From Deltaproteobacteria bacterium GWC2_55_46 (GTDB lineage Bacteria; Desulfobacterota; GWC2-55-46), in contig LVEI03000001.1 in NCBI GenBank assembly GCA_001595385.3, forward strand, positions 310,001 to 374,000: a DNA stretch of 64,000 nucleotides, written 5' to 3'. Within the stretch, counting starts at the first letter, position 1, and each line of letters starts with the position of its first letter. A program made the position numbers and the translations under genes. The notes under the pieces are model-generated. The model saw only the letters and a list, made by a program, of their open reading frames with translations, did not search any database and was not told the DNA's origin. Shown here piece by piece: positions 7,271-15,549 of this stretch.

Positions 7271-8107
7271 TCAACGCTCGAGTATCAGGGCGACCTCGCT
7301 CCTGACCTTCTCAGGGCGCGTATGCTTAGGTACGCGCCTCAACCCTTTACGGTCGATGAAGCCCCTCTGTTTTTTCGTCAGCTCGCCGTAGATGAAAAGA
7401 AACCTCTCCTCTATGCCGGGGAATATCCTGGAGGCCTTTTTGCAGACCTCGATGCCGTCGATACGCGAAAGACCGGTCTCAGAAAGGACCGCGGCGTAGT
7501 AGTTTTCCCGGAGCCTTTCTATGGCCTCCTCGCCGTGCGAGGCGACTTCGACTATCCCGTCCTCTTTAAGCGCTGTCGCTACCTCCGGGTGAAAATCACC
7601 TACCAGCAGGAACCTTTCCACCCAGACAGATTGAGAGGCCTTTAGACGGAAGCTTAAGTCCCTTAAATGGGCGCGATCCTCAAAAAAACGATCTATCTTC
7701 CGCTTGTGTTTCTGCGCGTGGGCAAGTACCTGGGCGGCTTGAGGGAACTCGGCTATCCTTGAGGCGAGCGGGACCGTGATGCTCGTCCATTTAAGCTGTT
7801 CGCATTGGAGGAGCCCCTCGATAAAGGCCTCCTCCCCCGCCTCTATTGATACGCCTAGAAACGCGAAAGAGTCCTTCACAAGCTCGCTGAGGCCGTGGAG
7901 GCCTTCCGGGGCCATGCAGTTCCTGCCTGACCTTCCAATTTTATCTGCAGATGAAAGAAGGGCCCTGGAAAGCTCTGATTCGCTCCTGGCAAGCGTTCTT
8001 AAAAAACGCGCTGTCTCATTACCATTGCCGAGCCTTTTAGCGATATCACGGTAGACCCTGGCGTTCGTACTACCGAAAGAGGCCATCCAGCACATGAGCT
8101 TCAGCAT
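7271..8107 (-). CDS. helical-domain protein with degenerate C-terminal receiver domain
   Basis: 278 aa. The N-terminal 150 residues are predicted helical and resemble a ferritin/hemerythrin-like bundle only in general character; no clear metal-ligand pattern is visible. From about residue 163 there is a receiver-like fold (RFLLVGDFHPEVATAL, then AAVLSETGLSRIDGIEV). The acidic pair is reduced (VGD) and the phospho-acceptor position holds Glu (E210) instead of Asp, so conventional phosphorylation is unlikely. The C-terminal part has an unusual RKGLRRVPKHTRP segment at the place of the conserved Lys. A good promoter lies just upstream. I do not recognise a named family. Confidence 0.6.
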   Translation of the reverse strand: MLKLMCWMASFGSTNARVYRDIAKRLGNGNETARFLRTLARSESELSRALLSSADKIGRSGRNCMAPEGLHGLSELVKDSFAFLGVSIEAGEEAFIEGLLQCEQLKWTSITVPLASRIAEFPQAAQVLAHAQKHKRKIDRFFEDRAHLRDLSFRLKASQSVWVERFLLVGDFHPEVATALKEDGIVEVASHGEEAIERLRENYYAAVLSETGLSRIDGIEVCKKASRIFPGIEERFLFIYGELTKKQRGFIDRKGLRRVPKHTRPEKVRSEVALILER

Positions 8108-8135
8108 CCAAAGACCTCGCGGGAAAGATACGCTG

Positions 8136-8164
8136 ATTATCCTCTCTCAGGAGAAAAGTGTCAA
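8136..8164 (-). promoter_or_regulatory. sigma-70-type promoter for the degenerate-receiver gene
   Basis: On the minus strand there is TTGACA, a 17-bp spacer, then GATAAT. A transcript starting about 7 bases on would carry a leader of roughly 20 bases before the ATG at 8107. Confidence 0.6.
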
Positions 8165-8191
8165 GGGACTGAATTTTAGAATAGCAAAAGA

Positions 8192-8226
8192 AAAAGGGGC
8201 TACAGGCTTAAAACCCGTAACCCCTT
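8192..8226 (-). terminator. intrinsic terminator downstream of tRNA-Arg
   Basis: Read on the minus strand, AAGGGGTTACGGG and its partner (CCTGTAGCCCCTT) form a hairpin with a few mismatches, followed by TTTTTCTTTTG. It begins about 9 bases beyond the CCA end of the tRNA. Confidence 0.7.
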
Positions 8227-8234
8227 GATTTTTC

Positions 8235-8311
8235 TGGCGCCCCCGAGACGATTCGAACGTCCGGCACACGGATTAGGAATCCGTTGCTCTATCCATCTGA
8301 GCTACGGGGGC
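8235..8311 (-). tRNA. tRNA-Arg (anticodon CCT)
   Basis: The minus strand folds as a cloverleaf. The acceptor stem is GCCCCCG/CGGGGGC, the D arm GCTC/GAGC, the anticodon arm ACGGA-TTCCTAA-TCCGT with anticodon CCT (reads AGG), and the T arm GGACG-TTCGAAT-CGTCT, then discriminator G and encoded CCA. All invariant positions I can check fit. It stands alone with its own terminator. tRNA genes are frequent integration sites, and a gene remnant lies on its other side, but I see no duplicated tRNA 3' end in this window. Confidence 0.95.
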
Positions 8312-8531
8312 TAAGTAATAGTTTATTTTGTACAACTACTTACAACAAAAGTTGAGTGCATAATCTTCTCAGAAAAAACAGACTATGTCAATCAAAAAAA
8401 ACCGCTTGCCATTGCGATAAAACGGGCTACTCTCATTCAAAAATGAAAAACGATTGAAGAGCTGCACTCGCTCATGCTATGTTTTTACAATAAGTCGAAA
8501 ATCTATAGCTGCTTTGTGTCGACCTCAACAT
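8312..8531. other. AT-rich intergenic stretch between tRNA-Arg and a broken gene
   Basis: I see no gene here. The region presumably holds the tRNA promoter on the minus strand (TTGTAA/TTGTAC hexamers lie 25-40 bases before the tRNA) and the former promoter of the fragment that follows. A TTGACA on the minus strand near 8382 has no well-spaced -10. Confidence 0.4.
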
Positions 8532-8793
8532 ATGGATGAGATAGTGACAGAAAAACCCGATAATCTTCGCAAAGCCGCTATAGCCGCATCTCTTCTGCCC
8601 GCCCTGGTCGCTTTCATCGTCTATATTCCATCATTAAAAAACGGCTTCGTGAACTGGGATGACGATATTTATGTCGTTCAAAATGAACGCTCAAAAAGCC
8701 CATGACCTGGGGCTTAAGCAATCTGAGGGTTATCTCGCTTATCTCCGCACCCTTCGACCAACAGGCGCCAAGCCTGCCAGGGGCTCTCTATAA
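8532..8793 (+). pseudogene. remnant of a polytopic TPR/glycosyltransferase-like membrane protein gene
   Basis: The ATG at 8532 opens a frame with a first membrane helix (AAIAASLLPALVAFIVYIPS) and the motif LKNGFVNWDDDIYVVQN. This is the characteristic start of large tetratricopeptide membrane proteins of the O-mannosyltransferase/GT39-like type. The frame stops at 8703-8705 after 57 codons, far short of the usual 500 or more. An overlapping frame (8683-8793: AHDLGLKQSEGYLAYLRTLRP) looks like a possible TPR-protein C-terminus. The simplest reading is an internal deletion that joined the two ends out of frame. The N-terminal assignment is firm; the C-terminal part is inference. Confidence 0.55.
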
Positions 8794-8803
8794 ACAGAGC
8801 GCT

Positions 8804-9802
8804 TCAAATCACCCTGTTTTTAATCACCCCTGCCGCAAAGGCCGCTATATTGTCGATGGTCGTATCAAGTATCCTCTGGACCGCTTCCCTCGTGTTGAAA
8901 GCGCTATGCGGGGTTATGAGCACGTTCCTGAGGCGCAGCAGGATATGGTCGGCCAGAAGGACGTCAAGCGGTTTTTTCTGGGCTATGAAGCGAAGGAGCT
9001 CTGCCTCTTCACGGATCGCGGGCTCTTCAGGCAGGACGTCAAGGCCGACAGCCGCGACCTTGCCTGTGGTTATCGCCCTTAAAAGCGCCTGTATGTCTAT
9101 GAGGCTCCCCCTGGCGGTATTTATTATTACTACGCCAGTCTTCATCATGGAGAACTCGCGCTCTGAAAGGAAGTTGTCGGTCTCTGGAGTGGCTGGCACA
9201 TGGAGGGTTATGAAATCTGCCTTCCTCAGGACCTCTTCGAGAGAGACATATCTGAACCCGACCCTTGACGCCAGCTCCTCCTTCGGATAAAGGTCATAGG
9301 CAAGCACATCCATGTGAAAGCCCTTTGCTATGTCTATGACGCACCTGCCGATGCTTCCTGTGCCGAGTACGCCTATAGTCTTTCCCTTGAGGTCGAAGCC
9401 GCGAAGCCCAAGCAGAGAAAAATCACCCCTGCGCGTCCTGTCGACAGCGTCGACCAGGTTGTGGCTTATCGCCAGTAGAAGGCCAAAGACATGTTCCGCG
9501 ACGGTATTGTCGCCATAGGTGGGCACGTTCGCTACACTTATGCCACGCCCCCTGCAATATGCCATGTCTATATGGTCGTAGCCTGTAGAGCGGGTGGCGA
9601 TGAGCTTCAGGTCCCGGAAGTGGCTTAGCGTAATGCTGTCAAGCTCTGAGTAGATGAACGTTGATATCACATCCACGTCAGCGTAGGGGCCGGCGTTACC
9701 GGATGTAAGAGGGTCATGCAGGAACCTCATGTCATGGCCCGAGTCGAGCCTCTCGAAGGCCCCTTTTTCCCATTCTTCGACCTCAAAGACAGCGAGTTTC
9801 AT
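8804..9802 (-). CDS. D-isomer-specific 2-hydroxyacid dehydrogenase (D-lactate dehydrogenase-like)
   Basis: NAD-dependent oxidoreductase of 332 aa that interconverts a 2-keto acid and a D-2-hydroxy acid. The NAD-binding motif is GVLGTGSIGRCVIDIA. The catalytic residues are recognisable in NTARGSLID (Arg), LPEEPAIREEAE (Glu) and ITPHSAFNT (His). The ATG at 9802 has GGGAGAC just upstream; the in-frame extension to 9859 lacks a ribosome-binding site. The closest match by pattern is the fermentative D-lactate dehydrogenase group, but substrate cannot be fixed from sequence alone. Its start lies downstream of the DUF1858 gene's terminator, so it probably has its own promoter. Confidence 0.88.
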   Translation of the reverse strand: MKLAVFEVEEWEKGAFERLDSGHDMRFLHDPLTSGNAGPYADVDVISTFIYSELDSITLSHFRDLKLIATRSTGYDHIDMAYCRGRGISVANVPTYGDNTVAEHVFGLLLAISHNLVDAVDRTRRGDFSLLGLRGFDLKGKTIGVLGTGSIGRCVIDIAKGFHMDVLAYDLYPKEELASRVGFRYVSLEEVLRKADFITLHVPATPETDNFLSEREFSMMKTGVVIINTARGSLIDIQALLRAITTGKVAAVGLDVLPEEPAIREEAELLRFIAQKKPLDVLLADHILLRLRNVLITPHSAFNTREAVQRILDTTIDNIAAFAAGVIKNRVI

Positions 9803-9874
9803 CTGCGTCTCCCGTGGAATCGCATGATTGATTCTTTTCCCGCTGTGGCGATATGTCAAGCCGTTTGCTGAAAT

Positions 9875-9911
9875 GAAAAAAGGGCGGCTGGCATGAAGCC
9901 AGCCGCCCTTT
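9875..9911 (-). terminator. strong intrinsic terminator after the DUF1858 gene
   Basis: AAGGGCGGCTGGC pairs perfectly with GCCAGCCGCCCTT around a short loop. On the minus strand it is followed by TTTTTTC. It begins about 12 bases beyond the stop of the DUF1858 gene. Confidence 0.85.
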
Positions 9912-9922
9912 GGGAAAAAGTC

Positions 9923-10141
9923 TCAGGCTTGAGCCTCGTCCTTCTTCGCTGCCTCTATGAGTTCGGAGACGAAAATATTTACATCCGTCGAATGCATGGC
10001 GCAAGCCATTGAAATGGGCTCTCCGCCGAAAGCCGGGCAGGTAAAACAGCCAGAGCCAAAGTGCCTTGAGAAGACCTCCTTTGTCGAGGGCCATCTGGTC
10101 GTAACCTCTCCGGTGGTCATATTGCCGGTGATCTCTGCCAT
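9923..10141 (-). CDS. DUF1858 domain protein (small redox-disulfide-like)
   Basis: 72 aa with the DUF1858 core: WPSTKEVFSRHFGSGCFTCPAFGGEPI, containing a C-x-x-C pair, followed by a helix with ACAMHSTDVNIFVSELIEAA. This family is found alone or fused to hybrid-cluster and related redox proteins in anaerobes; its biochemical function is not settled. The start has an ideal AAGGAGG eight bases upstream. The gene has its own promoter and terminator, so it is monocistronic. Confidence 0.88.
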   Translation of the reverse strand: MAEITGNMTTGEVTTRWPSTKEVFSRHFGSGCFTCPAFGGEPISMACAMHSTDVNIFVSELIEAAKKDEAQA

Positions 10142-10198
10142 CTTATTCCTCCTTATCTGGAAATATCTCTTTTAAAATATACAATGTTTTATCCTCTA

Positions 10199-10227
10199 AT
10201 TATATGATTTCAGTCATAAAAACTCAA
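10199..10227 (-). promoter_or_regulatory. sigma-70-type promoter of the DUF1858 gene with a palindrome in the spacer
   Basis: On the minus strand there is TTGAGT, 17 bp, then a perfect TATAAT. The spacer contains ATGACTGAAATCAT, an inverted repeat resembling an FNR/CRP-family site (7 of 10 arm positions match TTGAT-N4-ATCAA). Binding there would block the promoter. The redox-type product makes an FNR-like input plausible but unproven. Confidence 0.55.
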
Positions 10228-10235
10228 GCGAGCCT

Positions 10236-11213
10236 TTAGCGCGGGAAAATGGTCAAAAGCCCCTTCTTATCATCCCACTCGCCCCTGCCACCGAGGTCTG
10301 CGCTCAAGTTCTTCATCTTGGCTGCTATAAGCTCGGTCCTCGGCGACCCAGGCAGGCGCGCGCTGAACTTCTCTATTATAGTCGGATAAAGGCGTATAGA
10401 CCTGACTTTTTTATTTACGTCAGCCACGAATATGAACGACTCGTCATTCCGTTCGCTCTCGTCAACAGCGTAGTCGTCTATGAAGTTCCCGGCGCCGTAT
10501 ATGATGGCTCCGCCCCTGTAGAACTCTATACCCTGGAATACATGGCATGAGTGGCCGAAGACGATATCAGCCCCGCTTTCAATGAGCCTGCGCCCAAACG
10601 GGATGTGTGCGCCCTGAGGGGTGTAGCCCCAGTTAGGCCCCCAATGGGCCGACACGATAAGGATATCCGCTTCCTTCTTCGCCGCGGCAGCCCTGTCAAA
10701 AAGGCCCTGGGCCCTTGGGTCGTCGAGGCTGGTCGGGACGTAGTAGACCCCGGGCTTGTGCGGCCTCGCCTCCCAGCCGGGCTCGTTGTCGGTAAAGGCG
10801 ATCATCGCCGCCCTCTTCCCCCCGATATCAAAAAAGGCAGGCGCGCTCGCCTCTTCAATATCCACTCCGGCGCCGGCATGCTTTATCCCGGCCCTGTCGA
10901 GCGCGCCGATGGTATCTGAAAGGGCCTCGTACTCGTAATCAAGTGTGTGGTTATTTGCTAAAGAGACGGCGTCGATAGAGGCCTTTTTCAGCACCTCTAC
11001 GTTTTTTGAGTCCGTGCGGAAATGGAAGACCTTCGGAGTAGCTGACCATGGGCGGCCCCTGTCAGAGATGACGCACTCGAGGTTTATGATCCGGGCCTCC
11101 GCCTCCCTGAATACCGGCAGTGTATTGCCCCATGGAAACTCCGGGGGTTTCCTCTGAAGCTCCCGGTTTACAAGCCTCCCGAGCATCACATCCCCCGCAA
11201 AAAGGACCCTCAT
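10236..11213 (-). CDS. CapA-family protein (metallophosphatase-like)
   Basis: 325 aa, matching the CapA/PgsA family: FAGDVMLGRLVNREL at the N-terminus, NLECVISDRG, SLANNHTLDYEYEAL, VSAHWGPNWG and FGHSCHVFQGIEFYRGGAIIYGAGNFIDDY. These are the calcineurin-like metal-site motifs typical of the family. There is no signal peptide or membrane anchor, unlike the poly-gamma-glutamate capsule protein proper, and no capB/capC neighbours, so capsule synthesis is not implied. GGAGGG stands six bases before the ATG. Confidence 0.85.
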   Translation of the reverse strand: MRVLFAGDVMLGRLVNRELQRKPPEFPWGNTLPVFREAEARIINLECVISDRGRPWSATPKVFHFRTDSKNVEVLKKASIDAVSLANNHTLDYEYEALSDTIGALDRAGIKHAGAGVDIEEASAPAFFDIGGKRAAMIAFTDNEPGWEARPHKPGVYYVPTSLDDPRAQGLFDRAAAAKKEADILIVSAHWGPNWGYTPQGAHIPFGRRLIESGADIVFGHSCHVFQGIEFYRGGAIIYGAGNFIDDYAVDESERNDESFIFVADVNKKVRSIRLYPTIIEKFSARLPGSPRTELIAAKMKNLSADLGGRGEWDDKKGLLTIFPR

Positions 11214-11284
11214 AGACCCTCCACGGCAAAAAAAGAGAGAACATCCCTGAGCCTTTTAAAGTCTTGCTTGGCCTGGAGCGCTTG

Positions 11285-14200
11285 TCAAGGCTGGGTTATC
11301 CCGGCCGCGCGCCTTTTCCATGGAAAGCTGAAGCGTTTAAGGAATGCCGGGAACTTTATGTCGTCGAGGGCAGAGTATATGACGGGTATTACGACCAGGG
11401 TTATGATGAGGCACATGGCCTGGCCGCCAACGATAACGACGGCCATCGAGGCCCTCGCCGCCGAGCCGTCACCACTGCCGAGGGTCACAGGCAGCATGCC
11501 GGCGATGATCGAAAAGGTCGTCATGAGTATCGGGCGGAGCCTGACCTTGTTGGCGAGCATCTGTGCCTCATACCTTTCCATGCCGCGGGCCCTGAGCGTA
11601 TTGGTGTAGTCGACCTGGAGTATGCCGTTCTTCTTGACGACCCCTATGAGGATGAACATGCCCATGACGCTGTAGATATTGAGCGTGCTCCCGGCAAGTA
11701 TGAGGCTTAAGATGCCGAACGGTATGGCGAGGAATATTGATGACATGATGGAGAGCGGGTAGACGAAGCTTTCAAACTGGGCCGCGAGCACCATGTAGAT
11801 GAATATGAGGCTCAGGACGAACGCTATGAGGAAGTTCTTGAATGCCTCGGCCATGAGCTTTCCCCTGCCAAGGTACGAGGTGGAGTACTCAGGCGGCATC
11901 TTCATCTCGCTGACGGTCCTGTTGGCGTCTGCGATGGCCTCGCCGAGCGGCTTGTTGTACAGGTTCGATATGATTGTTATCTGCCTTTCCTGCGCGTAGC
12001 GGTCTATCTGGCCAGGGCTTGTGCCGGGGGTAAGCTCTGCCAGGTTGTTGAGCTTGACGAGCATGCCGTCGGCCCCTGGAACGGTCAGGCTGTAGATGCT
12101 CTCCTGGCTATTTCTGTAGTCCTGCCTGAGCCTGAGCCTTACGTTATACTGCTCGTCCTTTTCCCTGAAAAGCGAGACCTTCTCGCCGCCGACCATGGTA
12201 CGGAGGCTCGCTGCTATCGCGTCAACGCTTACCCCCAGGTCAGAGGCCTTCCGCCTGTCGATATGGACCTGCAGCTCCGGGTGCTTCAATGCCTGGCCTG
12301 TGTCCGTGTCAACGAAGCCAGGGATCGCCTTGAGCCTCGTTATGAGATCTCCCGAGTACTCGTCGAGCATCTTAAGCTCCGGCCCGCGAAGGACCAGGTT
12401 GAAGGGAGTAGCCTTGAACCCGCCTCCTGAGACCAGATTTATGTTCTGTACGCTTATCCGGAGGCCGGGGGTCCCATTCAAGAGGTCCCTCACCTCCTGC
12501 ATCAGCTCCTTCTGGTCCCTCTCCCTTTCGCTCATGTGCTTCAAGTCGACGTAGATGGAGGCGTCGGTGACGTTTGAAAGATACTGCCCCCTTACACCTA
12601 TGGAAGTAAAGGTATGCTCCACCTCCGGTATGGCGGCTATCTTCTTTTCGACCTCCCTTATTATCTCGGAGCTTTTATCAAGGGAAGAGCCGGGGGGCGT
12701 TTCCACTATGACCTCGAACTCGCTCATGTCGTCGTCGGCGATGAACTCGGCCTTGGTGATCTTCATGAGCGGGACTACTGAAAAGAGTATGCCGACAGCC
12801 GCTACGATGACTATCGCCCTGTGCCGCAGGCACCAGCCGAGGAGCTTTAAGTATGCCCCCTCAGCCTTGGTGTATATCTTCGATTCCCTGGAAGCGGCCT
12901 TTGCCTCCCGGAGCCTCAGAAATCTTGAGGCGAGCATCGGGGTAAGGGTGAAGGAAACGAGGAGCGAGATCATGATCGCGAAGGCGGCTGTGAGGCCGAA
13001 GCTCTTCCAGAATTTGCCGACAGTGCCCTGCATGAACGCCACCGGGAGGAATATGACGACGAGGGAAAGGGTCGTAGCCATGACAGCCAGGGCGATCTCC
13101 TTGGTGCCCTTTACTGCGGCCTCGAAGGGCGTCCTCTTCTCCTCCTCCATGTGCCTGAATATGTTCTCGATGACTATTATGGCGTCGTCTATGACTATGC
13201 CGGTGCAGACCGACAGGGCCAGAAGCGTCATGTTGTTGAGCGTGAAGCCGAAATACCTCATGATGGTAAAGGTGCTTATGATAGACGCCGGGATGGCGAT
13301 GGCGGCAATGAGGGCGGTCCTCCAGTTGCGGATAAAGAGGAGTATTATGAGGCTCGCCAGTATCGAGCCCATGACAAGGTGCTCCTCGACCTGGCTTACC
13401 GCCTTCTTTATGAACCTGGACTGGTCTATTACGACTTCAAGCTCGATGTCAGTCGGAAGCGTGCCCTTTATCTCGGCGATCTTCTCCTTAACCTTGTCTA
13501 TTACCTCGACGGTATTTGTTCCTGACTGCTTTCTGACAAGCACCGATACGGCGCTATTGCCATCGAGCCTCGATATGGACCTCGGCTCTTCCTCGGTATC
13601 GAGCACACGCCCCAGGTCCTTCAGGCGCACCGGCGCGCCTTTCATGTCAGAGACGATAAGCTCCTCGAATTGCGAGACGTCCTCGACCCTGCCCATGGTG
13701 CGAAGCCCCTGCTCCGTGGCCTCCCAGGTTATCCTGCCGCCTGGGACCTCTACGTTCTGTTTCCTTATGGCATCCCTGACCTTGGCGATAGAGAGGCCGT
13801 AGGCCGAAAGCCTGTCAGGGTCTATGACGACCTGTATCTCACGTCTCCTGTCGCCGACAAGGGTCACGGCGCCGACGTTTTTGACGGCCTCAAGCTGCCT
13901 TTTTATCTTCTTGTCCGCAATCTCGGTCACTTCCCTGGCAGAGCGCTTGCCTGAGACGACCATCGACATTATTGGAGAGGAATCCGGGTCGAACTTCTCT
14001 ATAATCGGGGAATCGGTGCCTGGCGGAAGATCGGACAGGATGCGTGAGACCTTGTCCCTCACCTCGTCGGAAGCGACGTTTATGTCCTTTTCAAGGATGA
14101 AGGTGGCGAAGACCTGGGACTGGCCTTCGATAGTGGTAGAACGCAACTCATCGATGCCGCTTATGGTGTTTACGGCCTCCTCGATGGGCTTGGTTATCTG

Positions 14201-14383
14201 GCTCTCTATCTCCTCCGGGCTCGCGCCCTCAAGGCGTGTAGTTATCGTGACAGTCGGCAGGTCGACTTTCGGGAAAAGGTCGAGCCCAAGCTCGCGGTAC
14301 GACGCGAGGCCCATGACCACCAGGCTCAGGATAAGCATGGTCGCGAATACAGGCCTTTTTATGCATATCTCATATAGCGACAT
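11285..14383 (-). CDS. RND multidrug efflux pump, inner-membrane transporter (HAE1/AcrB type)
   Basis: 1032 aa, the usual length of AcrB-type proton antiporters. It has the N-terminal helix then the large periplasmic loop, and the central membrane half with the proton-relay acids in GIVIDDAIIVIENI. The second half repeats this layout (FLIAFVLSLIFIYMVLAAQFESFVYPL). The last segment is rich in basic residues (PAFLKRFSFPWKRR). It is the last gene of a tetR-tolC-adaptor-pump operon, 4 bp after the adaptor. The complex exports hydrophobic compounds across both membranes. Drug range cannot be told from sequence. Confidence 0.95.
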   Translation of the reverse strand: MSLYEICIKRPVFATMLILSLVVMGLASYRELGLDLFPKVDLPTVTITTRLEGASPEEIESQITKPIEEAVNTISGIDELRSTTIEGQSQVFATFILEKDINVASDEVRDKVSRILSDLPPGTDSPIIEKFDPDSSPIMSMVVSGKRSAREVTEIADKKIKRQLEAVKNVGAVTLVGDRRREIQVVIDPDRLSAYGLSIAKVRDAIRKQNVEVPGGRITWEATEQGLRTMGRVEDVSQFEELIVSDMKGAPVRLKDLGRVLDTEEEPRSISRLDGNSAVSVLVRKQSGTNTVEVIDKVKEKIAEIKGTLPTDIELEVVIDQSRFIKKAVSQVEEHLVMGSILASLIILLFIRNWRTALIAAIAIPASIISTFTIMRYFGFTLNNMTLLALSVCTGIVIDDAIIVIENIFRHMEEEKRTPFEAAVKGTKEIALAVMATTLSLVVIFLPVAFMQGTVGKFWKSFGLTAAFAIMISLLVSFTLTPMLASRFLRLREAKAASRESKIYTKAEGAYLKLLGWCLRHRAIVIVAAVGILFSVVPLMKITKAEFIADDDMSEFEVIVETPPGSSLDKSSEIIREVEKKIAAIPEVEHTFTSIGVRGQYLSNVTDASIYVDLKHMSERERDQKELMQEVRDLLNGTPGLRISVQNINLVSGGGFKATPFNLVLRGPELKMLDEYSGDLITRLKAIPGFVDTDTGQALKHPELQVHIDRRKASDLGVSVDAIAASLRTMVGGEKVSLFREKDEQYNVRLRLRQDYRNSQESIYSLTVPGADGMLVKLNNLAELTPGTSPGQIDRYAQERQITIISNLYNKPLGEAIADANRTVSEMKMPPEYSTSYLGRGKLMAEAFKNFLIAFVLSLIFIYMVLAAQFESFVYPLSIMSSIFLAIPFGILSLILAGSTLNIYSVMGMFILIGVVKKNGILQVDYTNTLRARGMERYEAQMLANKVRLRPILMTTFSIIAGMLPVTLGSGDGSAARASMAVVIVGGQAMCLIITLVVIPVIYSALDDIKFPAFLKRFSFPWKRRAAGITQP

Positions 14384-14387
14384 GATC

Positions 14388-15533
14388 TCAGTCCTCTTTG
14401 GCTACCTTGGCGCCGTCGAATAGGTTCGGGAGGTTCGAGGCCGCAACCTTGAGCCCCGGCTTTAAGGCTTCGCCTTTTACTTCCAGCATACCCCCGTCCT
14501 TCGCGCCTACCTGCACCGTCTTCTCTCTGGCTACCCCGTTCTCGATGACGAAGACCTTGTTAATGCCTATGAAGGAATAGACCGCGGACTCAGGAACGAA
14601 GGCAACGTTGCCTTCCCTGTGCGTCGATATGACGCCCCTGGCGAAGAAACCCGGCTTGAGGGCGCCTTTCGCGTTCGGCACAGAGGCCTCGAGCTCAAGC
14701 GTGCGCGTGCGGACGTCTACGGCAGGGCTTATCCTTGTGAGCTTGCCGCTAAAGACCTTATCCTTGAAGGCTTCGACATTTATCCTGACCTCCTGGCCGA
14801 TTGCGACCATAGGCGCTGATGCCTCAGCCACAGTCCCCTTGAATTTAAGCGTAGCGGTTGAAACGACCGTAAAGGCATCTGTCTTGTCCTTTAAATACTC
14901 GCCAGCGGAGATGGCCCGCCTGCTTACCGTCGCGTCTATCGGGGACTTTATGATGGTATCCGCGAGCCTTTTCCCGGCAAGAGCGAGCTTTGCTGCCGCC
15001 TCCTCGATCCCTGATTCCGCCTGGTTGAACTGGGAGGATGCCACCTCAAGCTTCGTCTTCACGTCGTCGTACTGGCTGGCGGAGACCATCTCCCTTTTAA
15101 AAAGCTCTTCGTAGCGCCTGTGGATCGTTTTGGCCTCTTCGAGGGTAGCCTTCTCGCGCTCAAGCGCCTTTAAGGCCGTCTGGTGCGCTGCCCTTGCCTG
15201 GTCAAGAGAAAGCCTCGCCTCGCGCTGGTCGAGGACCGCAAGGACGTCTCCTTTCCTTACCCTGTCGCCGAGATCTTTTCTTATCTCCCGCACAGTGCCC
15301 GAGGCCTCGTTCGACACTATTACCTCGTCCCAGCCCGCCAGTGTGCCGGTGGCCTCGACCGTCCTCTCTACACTCCTGCCCTCTATCGCGGCTGTAGTGA
15401 TCTTTATCGCCTGGGCCTCCTTCGCTTGAGCCCCTTTGGCCTGCCCGTTGGGGGCCTCCTTGCCGGAACAGCCATGGAACGCAAGGACAGCAAAGGCCGT
15501 TATTGCCAATAACGTCAATGGAGATGTCTTCAT
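14388..15533 (-). CDS. RND efflux periplasmic adaptor subunit (membrane-fusion lipoprotein)
   Basis: 381 aa from ATG 15533. The signal peptide (MKTSPLTLLAITAFAVLAFHG) ends in a lipobox with the lipidation Cys in AFHGCSG. Next come a lipoyl/hairpin region (RKDLGDRVRKGDVLAVLDQ), a long coiled coil (about 100-180) and beta-barrel and membrane-proximal domains (IKSPIDATVSRRAISAGEYL). It bridges the pump to the outer-membrane channel. An alternative start at ATG 15548 overlaps the TolC stop; GGAG before the 15533 ATG favours the shorter form. Confidence 0.9.
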   Translation of the reverse strand: MKTSPLTLLAITAFAVLAFHGCSGKEAPNGQAKGAQAKEAQAIKITTAAIEGRSVERTVEATGTLAGWDEVIVSNEASGTVREIRKDLGDRVRKGDVLAVLDQREARLSLDQARAAHQTALKALEREKATLEEAKTIHRRYEELFKREMVSASQYDDVKTKLEVASSQFNQAESGIEEAAAKLALAGKRLADTIIKSPIDATVSRRAISAGEYLKDKTDAFTVVSTATLKFKGTVAEASAPMVAIGQEVRINVEAFKDKVFSGKLTRISPAVDVRTRTLELEASVPNAKGALKPGFFARGVISTHREGNVAFVPESAVYSFIGINKVFVIENGVAREKTVQVGAKDGGMLEVKGEALKPGLKVAASNLPNLFDGAKVAKED

Positions 15534-15549
15534 ACGGACTCCGGTCATA

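Noticed and set aside
8235-8311. tRNA-Arg as the attachment site of an integrated element
   Set aside because: No copy of the tRNA 3' end and no integrase gene could be seen in the window.
10236-11213. Poly-gamma-glutamate capsule locus
   Set aside because: Only the CapA-like gene is present, with no membrane anchor and no capB or capC.
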